A DNA stretch of 50,381 nucleotides from Lingula anatina (lineage: Eukaryota > Brachiopoda > Lingulata > Lingulida > Lingulidae): assembly GCF_001039355.2 (NCBI RefSeq), contig NW_019775857.1, positions 997,586-1,047,966 on the forward strand. Reading direction: 5' to 3'. Shown piece after piece: positions 27,501-39,399 of this stretch (position 1 is its first letter; each line of letters starts with the position of its first letter). The notes beneath the pieces are model-generated. The model was not told the origin of the DNA. It ran no database searches and was given only the letters and a program-made list of their open reading frames with translations. The position numbers were made by a program, and so were the translations under genes.

Positions 27501-30500
27501 TGTTTTATATGTTCTACCATCAGACATTTACCCATGCCTATAATGTACCCACTTACTATATTTTGGAAGATAAACAGAAAAAACAATTCATTTATGACTC
27601 TTTTGATGTATTTGAATATTTGTGGAATGTTAATTTGTCCCTTTTTTTCCACAGGTGAAGTACAGCATGCTCCAACACGTGCACCCTGAGGTTCAGAATC
27701 TGTATCGTTGGCTAGAGGTTGACTTTCATCCCTTGAAGTTATCCCAGAGAGTGGCCAGCTCTATGGAGTACATCGAGAACAATGAGGACTTGTGTCAGTA
27801 TGAGTCTGCTCTGCATGAAATCACCATCACAAGACTTCTGAAGCAGGTATAATATTGAAAGCAGCATGATGCATTTCAGTTCAATTTTATTTTAGCTAAA
27901 TTGATTGTAAGTCTGTAAAAATCTAATCAAATGGTTTAATATTGCTGTAAGATGTTTTCCACAGTTGTGTTGAATTACATCATTTAAAATGTTAAGAATA
28001 ATTGGCATTCTTTTATTTTGCAAAGCTGATTTGACTTTTTTTTTTCCAGATTTCACAAGTGTACCAAACTATTGAGTTTGCCCGCCTGGCTAAACTGGCT
28101 CCTTTTGCTAACAAGTTTCAGCTAGAGCGTGTCATTGTGGACTCTGCTAGAAGACTAGAGTTGCAGGTATTTGATTAATGGTTTTAAACAGGATTTAAAA
28201 ATTTGAAAAGAGGCAAAACATCTCCAAGAGTCTTTCAATTTTATAATTATGTCATCATAATTTTTATGTATTTATTAATTTATTTGCATATTTCTTAGCA
28301 TCTAGATTGCTTTAACCTCACTTTGTTTCATTTTTGTAAAGATACGGATTGACCATCGCACCAAGTCTTTAAGCTTTGGAATGGACTTGGGAGTGGCACA
28401 GAAAGAAGATGTGCCGGAGGGTCCATATCTGCAGAGCATGCCCAGTGAGCAGATTCGCAACCAGATGACCAACATGGCTCAGGCCTTGCATAAGGCTGTC
28501 AACATGATCAAGCCAGAAGGCAAAAAGGTACTGTTTGAAGTTGTAAGATGTTATACTTGAGAGAATTTTGTCTCTTTTGACATGATATTTTCATATTGCA
28601 CTGGGGTCAGATTAAATTTTCAATGTAGATATAGGAAAATTTGATATCCTTTATTCAACCCAGACTTATTTTGATTACAGAAGAAGGAAGAAGAAATCAA
28701 GGAGCATATAGTGACAGCCTATCGCCAGACATCAGCCCGTGAGCATCAGCGTATCTTGTCTCGAAGACAGATCATTGAGGACAGGAAAGAACTGCTGGAG
28801 AGTCTCAGTGTCCAGAGGGTAAGGCAGTTCTCTTTCACAGATTTTTGTAGGAGCAGTGCTAATTATGCTTTGATAAAGATCAAGATCACTAGAATATTAC
28901 TTGTAGTTTTATAGTAAGATTGAACGAGTGTTGAAAAAATTTTTTAGTGTCATTGACTTTAGAGAACTGGGTTCCAAGTTGTTGCAATGAGGGTATTTTT
29001 TGGTTTCTATCTAATGTAAAAATAAAAGAAAATTTTGCGTAACATACTTTTTTTTTTTGCTTTTTCCAGGAAAGGGAAGAGTTGCAAAAGGAAGAAGAGA
29101 TCCGCAGTAAGGCCCATGCTGCTGAGATGGCACGACTGGAGAGAGAGGCAGAGGAGCGTGAACGCCAGCGCCGCGTGGAAGAGCAAAAAGAGATACAGAA
29201 GAAGCATGCTAAGGAGAGGCTGAAACAACTGAAAGAGACTGAATTGGGAGCAAAGGCTTTCAAAGATCTGCATGAAGAGGTGGGTTTTAAGTGCTCATAT
29301 ATTGCATTCCAAATGATTTCGGAACCAGCCAAAATGGATATCTTTGTTCTAAAGCTATCAGATTGATTTTAAATAGATGACTTAATAAGAGATTGGTGTA
29401 GCTATGTGAAAATTATAAGTTAAGTTGTTTTTCTCAAGTGTGTTTTGGTGCAAACACATATAGTTTGATAAAAAACATTATCAACTTGTTGATCTGGCTT
29501 TGATAAATATTTAATATGTGCATAATGACGCTCATATCTGTTGATATAGGATATTGTTGAGCTGGATGCAGATGAGATCCTGGCCAGACAGGTGGAGCAG
29601 TTGGAGAAGGAGAAGAAGGAACTGCAAGAAAGGCTAAATGCTCAGTCTAAGAAGGTGGATGAAAATTTGTCTGCAGAATTAATGCTCATAGTGACACATT
29701 AAACACTGATTATCTGACAAGTTTCTTCAAAATTGAAATATTATGGTAAATTTGTAATGTTTAATTTAGTGCTTTACTAGGGAAGATAACATTGCCAACA
29801 ATATTGCATTTGGTGTTGTAGGTTGATCATCTTGCTAGAGCCAAATGTCTGGAAGAGATTCCACTATTGAAGCAGCAATATGAAGAGGAGAAAGTTAAGC
29901 TCAGAGAGTTTTGGGAGCAGGAGGAACAAGAAAGAGTATGTAGAAGCAAGTTATTTGCTTTTGGTTATTTATTTAATGATTATTTTAGTCATATTTTGTG
30001 TTTTGGCTTTCTTTAATGTTTTTATTGTGTGTTTGATACCACATAATGTGTACTTTAGATTGAAAAGATCATGGCTGAACGTGAAATGGCTCTGGAGCAC
30101 AGTGATCGTCTGAAGAGAATGATGGAAGACAAGGATGCTTTCCTGAAGAAAATTGCCCAGGCTAGAATGTCTGTCTACAAGGTGAAATATTAATAATTTG
30201 AGTTTTTAGTGTGGGTTATTTTAAAAGACAAATGTGATTTAACTGAGTCTTCATGTAGAATTAATTGTCTAATAATGGTTGCTCGTAGGAAGAATCTCAA
30301 TACCTTATCAGAACTGTTAATAATCTTAAAAGGCCTATCACCCTTGCAGGAAAAACTTGCTGAGTTTAATAAGAAATTGGCAGAAGAGCGCAAGAAACGC
30401 CTGCAGAAGAGAAAGGAAATGCGCATCAAGGAACGTCGCCAGAAACGTCAAGAAGAAAAAGAAGAGGCTGAGCAAAGAGCTAGAGAAGAGGCAATGAAGA

Positions 30501-32914
30501 GAGGTAAGTGTACCGTGCTCAGAGTTTACTTTTGAATTTATGCTTTTAATGGATTTTTACAAAAGGAATAAGTAACCACACTTCTCTGCATTTGTTTGGA
30601 GATATTTGTCTGTTTGTTTGAAGTAAAATTGTTTTTGCAGAGCGAGAAGAAAAGGAGAGAATTGAAAGGGAGCAGAGAGAGGAGGAGGAGAGGCAGTATG
30701 AGGAGAAGATGAGAAAGCTGGAAGAGATAGCAGAAAAGCAAAGGCAGAAGGAAAGAGAGATAGAGGAAAGAGAAGCTAAGAGGAGAGAAGAAATGTAAGT
30801 AAAAATATCATGTTTGGGTGATAATGTCATTACAATATAAAATGTAGGATAATCCAAAATTCTACCTTATCATACAGCATGATGAATCCTGCAAAAGTGC
30901 GCATGCGCACTGGAAGCATCATCATGTGTTTGCAATCTTGAGAAGCGTCTAGTCGACCCTTTTGTAGCTCGATTATTCACATAAATTTTTCCCAGTTCTA
31001 TCGACAAAACAACAAAAAAAGTTTTGACTTTATTGCCAATAGATTTATTGTCCTTTTGAAGAACGAATTGGGAGATTTTCTTCCCTTTAGCACTGGGCGT
31101 GAGGCCTTTTTTGGTGCTGAGCTGGACTGGAGTGTTGAAAAACATTGAAACCCTGGATTTGACCCTTTCTGGTTTCTCCCATGTTGATAGTTAATCATAT
31201 TGATCTTGTGCTGGTGATAAGCAGTTTTGCACTTGATATTTGCAGAAGGGGGCAAGATGATCGTGGAGGTGACCAGAGAGAGGAACGTGGAGGTGCATGG
31301 AGAGCACCTGTCAGAGGAGGTGGCTGGAGAGAGAGAGAAAAAGAAAGAGAATTGAGCTGGAAAAAAAGGTGAAATATATATTGCTTTCAACTTTAAATGT
31401 GATTTTCTTTATGAAAGAGTATTTATTGTATAGTTGAATTCAGATATTGAAAAATATAAATGCATTAATCTTTGCTTTTATATATTTTGTCTGAAATGGT
31501 GTTTGGCAAAAAAGAGGGATAAAAAAAGCCATGTTTACTTATTGGGGTACCAAATTTGTTTCAGGGATGATGGTGATGGTGGGCGTGAACATGACTGGCG
31601 TAGAGGTGAAGGTCCTAGGATTGAGCGCGATTTCAGGAGAGATGAGCCAAGGGATTTGCGCAAAGATGAACGTGGACCTGATAGAGATTTCCGACGTGAT
31701 GACAGAGGCCCTCCAGATAGAGATATGCGCAGAGACGACCGAGGCCCTGACAGAGATTTCTGCAGAGATGCTTCACCAAGGGGTGGTTTTGGCCGTGGTG
31801 GAGATGATGGAAGACCACCAGCACGAGATGACAGAGATTGGGGTCGCCGTGGTGATGACAGAGATTGGGGAAGAAGAGAGCCTCCTCGTGATGATTGGAG
31901 GAGAGGCCCACCTGCCAGAGATGAGAGAGACAGCAGGATGCCTTATAGAGATATCAGGGAAGAACATCGAGACAGCAGAATGCCTGCTAGAGACATCAGA
32001 GAGGAGAGAGATGGGAGAATGCCAGCCAGAGACATAAGAGAAGACCGTGACAGCAGAATGCCAGCTAGAGATATCAGAGAGGATAGAGATTTTGGCAGGC
32101 GTGATGGCCCACCAAGAGATGACTGGCGCAGAGGTCCACCAAGAGATGATCGCGATGGTGGAGGATGGCGTCGTGGCGGAGATGAAAGAGGACCACCATC
32201 CAGAGATGACTGGGGTGGCCGTGGAGGAGGCAGAGATATGAGAGGTGCTGGCAGAAATGAAGAGAGGGAATGGAGAAGAGGTGGGATTGCCAGGGATGAG
32301 AGCTTTTATAAAAGAAAATATGTCCTTCAAAATTATTAAGATAATGACTTTTAATATGTAATTTTTTAATAGACAATTAAAGTTTTATTTGTCAATAGCT
32401 GTATAAAATGAACTGAGATTTACAAGCCAATATTTCCAGTGGATTTTTTTTCCTATAAAACTTAACAAGAATATACCAAATATGGGATTTGGTTGTGAAT
32501 TGAATGTAAATTGATTGTAAGCTAAATGACAATTGCTGACTTAATTGAAAAAAGAAATAGGATCCCAGTGCAGTAGGATAAACTTAACCTTTGATGGTGA
32601 AAATAGACTGAATTTCTAGACTATATTTTACTTAAGTAACCCATTATTGTGTATTTCAGGTGATACAAAAGATGCCCCAAGCAGGGATAAGAGAGGTAAA
32701 AAAAATTCTTCCTAGGGCGCCAGTTTGAAATTATTAATCTTATATTTTGTGGAGTTTAACCGTAAATTATTCGGGTGTCAGGTTTATGAAAATTTTCTAA
32801 ACATGTTCTGGATAACACAGTTTCTCATCTAGAAATCATGTAACTTTTGGAATATTTAAGTTTTCATTCCATTTTGCAGGGGATGGCGATGAATGGACGA
32901 CAGTCAAGTACTGA
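24507..32914 (+). CDS. EIF3A: Eukaryotic translation initiation factor 3 subunit A
   Basis: This is the largest eIF3 scaffold subunit; it acts in the cytoplasm in 43S pre-initiation complex assembly. Exons: 24507-24555, 24874-25064, 25222-25358, 25605-25768, 26002-26060, 26260-26400, 26669-26877, 27076-27247, 27655-27846, 28050-28166, 28342-28527, 28681-28818, 29070-29279, 29550-29654, 29822-29935, 30059-30181, 30350-30503, 30641-30794, 31246-31368, 31565-32280, 32660-32695, 32880-32914; sum 1174 aa (human about 1382). It starts [20 protein letters not shown]. The PCI domain covers about 315-500 (HRTKSLSFG follows), a long charged helical/coiled-coil region about 545-872, and a DRD-rich, low-complexity region about 873-1150 with repeats such as [10 protein letters not shown]. 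It ends [10 protein letters not shown], matching the human GWTTV C terminus, which supports splicing at 32280 instead of read-through to the stop at 32337. Confidence 0.97.
31900..32100 (+). repeat. In-frame coding repeat in EIF3A (RMPARDIRE unit)
   Basis: The last large exon contains four successive copies of a unit reading (S/G)RMP(A/Y)RDIRE(D/E), about 11-13 codons each, with strong nucleotide similarity, inside a longer tract of DRDxRRDDRGP-type units. The human protein has an analogous but different decapeptide repeat, so this part is evolving by repeat turnover. Confidence 0.85.
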
Positions 32915-33877
32915 GCTGCCAAATTTCGAGAATCATTTCATCTTGGAATAATCATAAGTTTAAAAAACTTAAATGTAACTTAGTTATATTAGGAGGGGGA
33001 AAAGAAAGAAACAACTGAAGAATAATGCTTAGCAGAAATTGCCAAACAATTTGGATTTTAAGAATTAGAAAAATATTAACATTATAGACTTACAGTGCAT
33101 GTTAAATATTCTAACAATTTACAGCCTTGCCAACTTTGTTAAAGGAATTGATTTGAAAATTGCTTGTAAAGATATCATGAAGTTCTTTGGACATATACCA
33201 ACCTGCCATTTTTTGCCAATATGCTGAAACTGTTTGGATCACGTACATTTAAAGAATTTTAATGGAGCAGAAATTATCAGGGTGAAACAGACTTGTGAAA
33301 AGTGTCAAAATTGCCCCAGTTAAATGTCTTTGATATAACCTATTTCAAATTGACAGATAAAGGCACATTGGATCTTCAAATTTAAAGATGGTGTGATTAA
33401 AGGTTTTTCTTTACAAAAAAAGTTAAAACTCATTATTGGCATGAACAGACGAGAATTGTGAATTGTACCTTGATCTGAAAGTAAACTTTGTCTTTGGTGT
33501 AATCTTCGTTTCAAATCGACAAATAAAGGCAAAATGGATCTTCAAATTTAAAGATGGTGCAACTTAAGGTTTTTCTTTATAAAACATTTATTTCAAGTAT
33601 CATTAGTGCAATGAACAGATGAAAATTGTGAATTGTACCTTACTATGAAAGTAAACTCGTGGAATGATTTGAGAGCTCCCAAATTGCCTCCCAAGTTCAA
33701 AATGCGCTGCAGCTGAGTACTACATTTAAGTGCATTTCTTGTGTAATTATTCAGCTAGGCATGATTGTTTTCAAGCGGAGACCCACTCTGCAAATACAAT
33801 GCCATGTTGGGACTGGACAACATGACACAATTTTGCTACACCTAATGTTAAACTTAATGAAGTTTCTAAAATGATTT
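32915..33877. other. Convergent 3' UTRs of EIF3A and BRD8
   Basis: No coding sequence is seen. The space holds a two-copy direct repeat (separate entry) and the likely poly(A) signals: AATAAA at 33522-33527 for EIF3A and TTTATT at 33587-33592 (AATAAA on the minus strand) for BRD8. Used as such, the two messages would end within about 100 bp of one another. Confidence 0.7.
33319..33658. repeat. ~168-bp direct repeat, two copies, in the EIF3A 3' UTR
   Basis: The string gatcttcaaatttaaagatgg begins its copies at 33371 and 33537, and the (t/c)gtgaattgtacctt...gaaagtaaact end lies near 33480 and 33650. The right copy contains AATAAA where the left has GATAAA. Confidence 0.88.
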
Positions 33878-36800
33878 TCAGTCGTCTGCCCTGGTCTTCC
33901 TTCGTTTTGTTTTGCCTCCCTCCTGCTCAGCTGATTGTCTGCGAGATCCACGCTTCTGTTCTTCTTCCTAAAAACATGTAAAAATTCTTTTGTCATGAGA
34001 CTGAAAAATGGTGAATGGCTTGTTAAAGTTAATTAAGTTTTTAAGTTCACTTGAAAGACCATCTCACAAATTAATGGAAAGTGTAGATATGACAAGGTCA
34101 CAGATATTCTAAATGAAGTCTGTGGTAGCACAAAGAAGAAACTGGACAGGAACAAATCCAAGAACCGAATCCAGTTAGGTATATGCTTACTGCCTAACAT
34201 AGCTGTATTGGAAATAGGTTGAATTCCAAGCATTTACCTTATCACTGGCTGCTGTATCAGATCTTCTATTTCCTCGCAGCATCTTGGTTTCTGATGACTG
34301 GACCATCAGCTGTGTGCTGACAAATTGCTGTAGGCAAATTAATATATTTGTCAATTGGATGAATAGTTAAGCATTAATAATAATATGCAAGTAAAATAAT
34401 TTTTTCAAATGAAGAAATGTTATCAAGTTTCTTCTTCTTATGGGAAACTGAATGTTTTAAAATATTTCTGCAATGGAAAATTACAACTGCTCTCACTCCT
34501 TTGGAAGTACTTCATACTTAATTACATAAAGAAGCATGAGCACTTACTAAAATGTTGCTGAAAATGTGTCAAGAAAATCCAATGGTAATTTTTTGTAACA
34601 CTAATGAAACTTGCCCACAGTTCCAGACCTGAGATATTCTAGGAGTATAACCATCTCAGTAAGTATTATTATCCATTCCTCTTAAGACAAGCCAACATAA
34701 TTTTCCCCCTTTCTATTATCTTCCTTGGACCTGCTATTGTGGTTCCATAAAGTTAAGGCAAGGTACATTTGGCTCTTTATTTTCATAGCAAAAAATGAAA
34801 AAAAGTACAGAGGGGTAAAACCTGTCAAAGTGTAAAATGGTCCTACATGTTAATATTCTCCCCTACCTCAATATGCTGCATGACATCATCATACATTTCC
34901 ATAGCCATCTGATAAACATCATGGTCAGAGTTGTTATACATGATAGCATTGGTAAACATGAGCATCATGTCTCGCTGGAACTCCGTGGTTGTCCGGATTA
35001 TTCCACTCTCCACATTTTTCTTCACTGTTGACAGATCTAAAGGCCTGCAGATAAACGTTTCAACATAAATTTACCCAGGGAATAATTTATGATATAAGAG
35101 TGTGAAGGTAGAACATACAGCCGTTTTGGAAAAGCTATTCTGAAGTGTTAAATCTCAAATATATTAAAAGAGAAAATAAATATTAGTCTTAACTCTCAAT
35201 AGTTCATGGCATTATGGGGACTATTCGAGATCATGACCACTTACCTAAACACAATACTGGTGTACCCAGGAGCAATGTCATCTGTTACCGGATGAGCAAA
35301 CACGTTGGCATATCTGCAAGACAACAATGGAATCATAAAGTTATCTTTTAATTGTTAAGCTAAGAAAGATAAAGATTGTACACTGAGGCAACAAGGCATA
35401 TTTCTACAGGAATAATTTTCTCTTTGCTTTTAGTTTTTCAACACAAATTGATAACAAAATTTGAAAAGATAAATTAAGTTGTCAATAAAGAAGTGTTTCA
35501 TGTTTATTGATATTTTGAATTCTTTTTTTTTTTTCTAAAGAAGTTGAAATGATATTTTAAAATATTTGAAATTTTTTCAATACTGGCATAAGAAATGATC
35601 CATTAGAAAAAAATTATATTTGCTTTCAGTTTTTCTCACTCACTTATGTTGAGCTGCATGCCGCCACACCAGCATTATAGCTTTTTTCCAGGCTTTATAT
35701 GTGCGTTCATCTTCTGTATCACTACTGCAAAGGCAAAGTAGAATTCTTAATAGTATTACTGCATACACAGTTAATCCAACCAAGAAAACTACCAATGATA
35801 ATACATTAATAAATACAAAGTCATACTGACAACAACATATGATACTTAAAGGTTTTTTGGGCGCATCTTGCAGCATTAAGTTATAACCAAACAGGGATTA
35901 ACCTACCATTGAGACAATGGACTGTTGGGGAAGGATTCAGACACTGACATAGCTTGCCTACTGGGTGCCACAGAGGCATCATCACTGCCTTGTATGGTCT
36001 CCCCATCTGAAGACTCTGCTTCACTTAACCTGATACTGGCTTCTTCTTTACTGTCATCTTGCTGCAGGAATAGAAAGCATGTGCTTTGTTACATTGCATG
36101 CATGTGTTTTATGGCAAACTATGATGTACCATGGGTAAGGAAATTAAGGTTTCCATCTGTTAGTGTTTTAAAGTGACTAAAATTATCTAATATTAAAATA
36201 TAATATTAAAGACATATATATTCTAAAAGACTTACAGCTGATCTTCTGGTAACGCGTGTACTTCTTCTGCTACCTGGTCTTGATGACCCCCGACCTATCA
36301 TACCAAAAAGACATCAAAAAATGTTTAAAACATCAAAGTCACATCTTATCATTGAAGCTTGCTCTTACATAAATGTCAATGAAGGATGCACTTTTAAGTG
36401 TAGTAATTCAACCCTGTTTCTTGGCTGTATTAAATTGTAGATGGAAATGCATCTCATGGTTGTTGGCCGAAGACTCTGCCTTTGAGCTACAGTATTGCAT
36501 TATGGAATCAAACCACCACCTGATCATTGTGACATTTTTTATCTCATGGTCCTGTCATGTGGTGCAGGAACCAGACCAGTCTATAACAGTGAATGTTTTT
36601 TCTTTAATATACAAATCCTCTTTTAATGCATTCTTCAACAGAAAACAAACCAGGCCATGATTTAACTTCAACCCTATGCCCAACATGACAACTGTTACCT
36701 CTGGTCTTCTTAGCCGACCTTCCTCCCTCACTGACCCTGGAAGACACACTACTGGCAGGAGAAGGTGGCTCCACATATTGTTCATCTAGTGCTGGGGCTG

Positions 36801-39351
36801 GGAGGGGCTCTGGCAGGTCCACAGGCGTCTCCTGAAGGTGTAAGTAAGCAAAGAGTATTAATCATGTTCTTAGAATGGGAAATTTTGTACACCATGTCAT
36901 AACAGGCTGCAGCATGATGAAAACAGAAAATTAGTGTCAAACACCTTTATGGAAAACATACCTGCTTTTCAACTGATTCTTCCTTTTCCTTTTTAACAAC
37001 AGCCAATGGCACTTCATCTTCTGCAAATGAGACGTAAATATATGTTTCATTCAGAAGCATTAATTAGGCAAATTACTCCAAACAAGTTTCAGCTTAAAAG
37101 TTTTCCATACTTAACAGCCCACAAAAATGTGCTTCATGAGTATGATATAACATCAAAACTAACAAACATATTTTTAAAAATCTACTATGGCTGCAGCAAT
37201 CTAATTTGTGAAACAATCTTGCTCCCATTTTTAAGACCATTGATACAATACGTAAGACATCAAACCAATACCTTTTACAACATCAGCCTTGCATTCAGAG
37301 GACTCAGTTGAATCTTCTCTCTTAACTTGCACTTGAGACTCTTCTGTTTGTTTCTGCTGCTGCTGTTGTAACTGTTGCTGTTGTTGTTGCTGCTGCTGAG
37401 CAGTCTTTTGAAAGGGAGTGCCCAGCAACTTTGACAGAGTGGGTGCTCCAGCTGATGGTGAACTTGGAATATCGGTGCTGCTATTGGACCGTGTGGCAGT
37501 GGCACTAGCTGCAGCAATGTTCACTTGGGGTCTGCCTTCAACTGGAGGTGGAGCAGCCAGCTGCTGTTGTTGCTGCTGCAGTTGTTGCTGTGCTTGCTGT
37601 TTGATTGCCTCTTGTGCTTGTTTGTTTTGTTGTTCTGTTTGCTACAATTTCAACACAAAGTTTTAATCAATTGGCCTTCTTTTGTTTCTAGCTACAGTTC
37701 CAAAAGAACAAAATAACTAAACCTTCACTTTTTTCTCAGTATAATAATACAAGCGCACAGAAATGCTTACATATATTGAAATGTAAAGATGACAACATAC
37801 CTCCTTGAACTGCTGTAGTTCAGCAGGTCCTTTAGTAAGAAGTGTGGACAGGATCTGAGATGTTGCTGCAGGTGTGGGAGTGGATGAACTAATTATGCCT
37901 TCAGTTGGAGTACTTGCACTATCTTCAATCTGAAGCAAACATGATTAAATTTTTCTAAATATGTGCAACATTTTCCAGTTTCAGACATTCACATAATACA
38001 ACATGTGCATTATTATATCAATTTATAAATCAAAATATGAAAGCCAACAACTCCTCCGTCTGTGACTTAACTATTGTCATTAAATTGTAAGAAACTCAGC
38101 ATGGCACGAATATACATGCAGCTCAGCATTTTGGTTTCAATTATTCTTATTATATTGTGGTACTTTTAGTAACTGTTTATATATTGGGCTAGTTCCATAC
38201 GCTGAATACTGACCCCTATCTCTATCTCTGAGGACACAGAGTCCTGAGTGCTGTCATCCACCTCCAAACTGATACTGCTGGTTGAGGCTCGGCCACCTTT
38301 GGGAATTTTTCTCATCATTTTAGCGAGGGCTGTAAAATGTCAAGTAAGTTTTTATAGGCACAGAAGTAACAATTTATAAAAAGTAAATGCATAAGATACT
38401 ATGTATGGATTACTAAGCCAGATGACAGTACCACTTATAAGGCCTTAAAAATATTGTTTTAAATTATCTGAATAAAAAATTCTATTTTCACAAGTAATAA
38501 CCAGTGCTAACCCAAGGCCTCAGCCCTTGAAGCTGCCTCTTCTTCAGCTTTCTGCACTGCAACCCTCTCTGCTTCTGCCTTTGCCTCTTTCTCTCTACAA
38601 GTAATAACAATATAATCAATCCATATCACCTGTTTTCGTTTATAGATTCATAAAACTATGCAACTTACTACAAAATTTCAGGGAGTCCAAGTATGCCTAA
38701 AGCCCTCATTTTTCCAAAAAATCCATGAGCCGCCCATCTTTCTTTGAAAATATAGGCTGCCTGGTGATGCTTTCAGCTGTCCAAATGATGACTGGACAGT
38801 TCCCTGGGAAAACCCTTGTATTAAGTTCTTACTTTATCCATTAAACCCTCCAATTCAGTTACAGAAGACTACAAAGAACATGGTTACTTTGGGGCTGGAA
38901 AATTTGCTCAAGTTACCCAAAGATTATTATTTTGCAATTTTCTTACTTTCAGCTAGTGTCAAAGAAAATCGAGATAACTAAAATTAATTCAGGTCCTGAG
39001 GAGAAAAGTTATGGAGAGCCAGTCTCCCATATGCTGTTCTTTATCATATCAAAAAACTGCTGATAACTTTTTGAGCACTGGATACAAAATACATGTGCCA
39101 CTTACTTCTGTATTCTTTCCCAGATCTCACGGAGTTTGTCATCACACTGGCCACTTTGCACTAGTTCATACTCTTGCTTCATAGCCCTTAAAATTTAAAA
39201 AGAAATATAAATATAATTAACTTGGTCATTTAACTTGCCCATTATGCTGTTAACAATGCAAAGACACCATAAAGAATGGGCCCAGCCAGGGCGTAATAAA
39301 CATGGGGTCTGGGCTTTTTATGCATAGGACTAGATTTGATGCGGGCCTTTG

Positions 39352-39399
<48 letters not shown>

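Noticed and set aside
27332-27652. 106-codon minus-strand frame in an EIF3A intron
   Set aside because: The middle looks weakly protein-like but its ends are AT-rich intron sequence; nothing supports an exon, so at most an unidentified repeat fragment.
28889-29332. 147-codon minus-strand frame, Ser/Leu/Cys-rich
   Set aside because: It is the antisense of the Glu/Lys-rich EIF3A exon 29070-29279.
31531-32376. Long overlapping open frames on both strands across the EIF3A repeat exon
   Set aside because: They are shadows of a repetitive, stop-poor coding exon; only the frame giving DRD/RRD repeats continues the EIF3A exon chain.
37418-37716. Leu/Cys-rich plus-strand frames resembling membrane proteins
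   Set aside because: They are antisense translations of the BRD8 polyglutamine codons.
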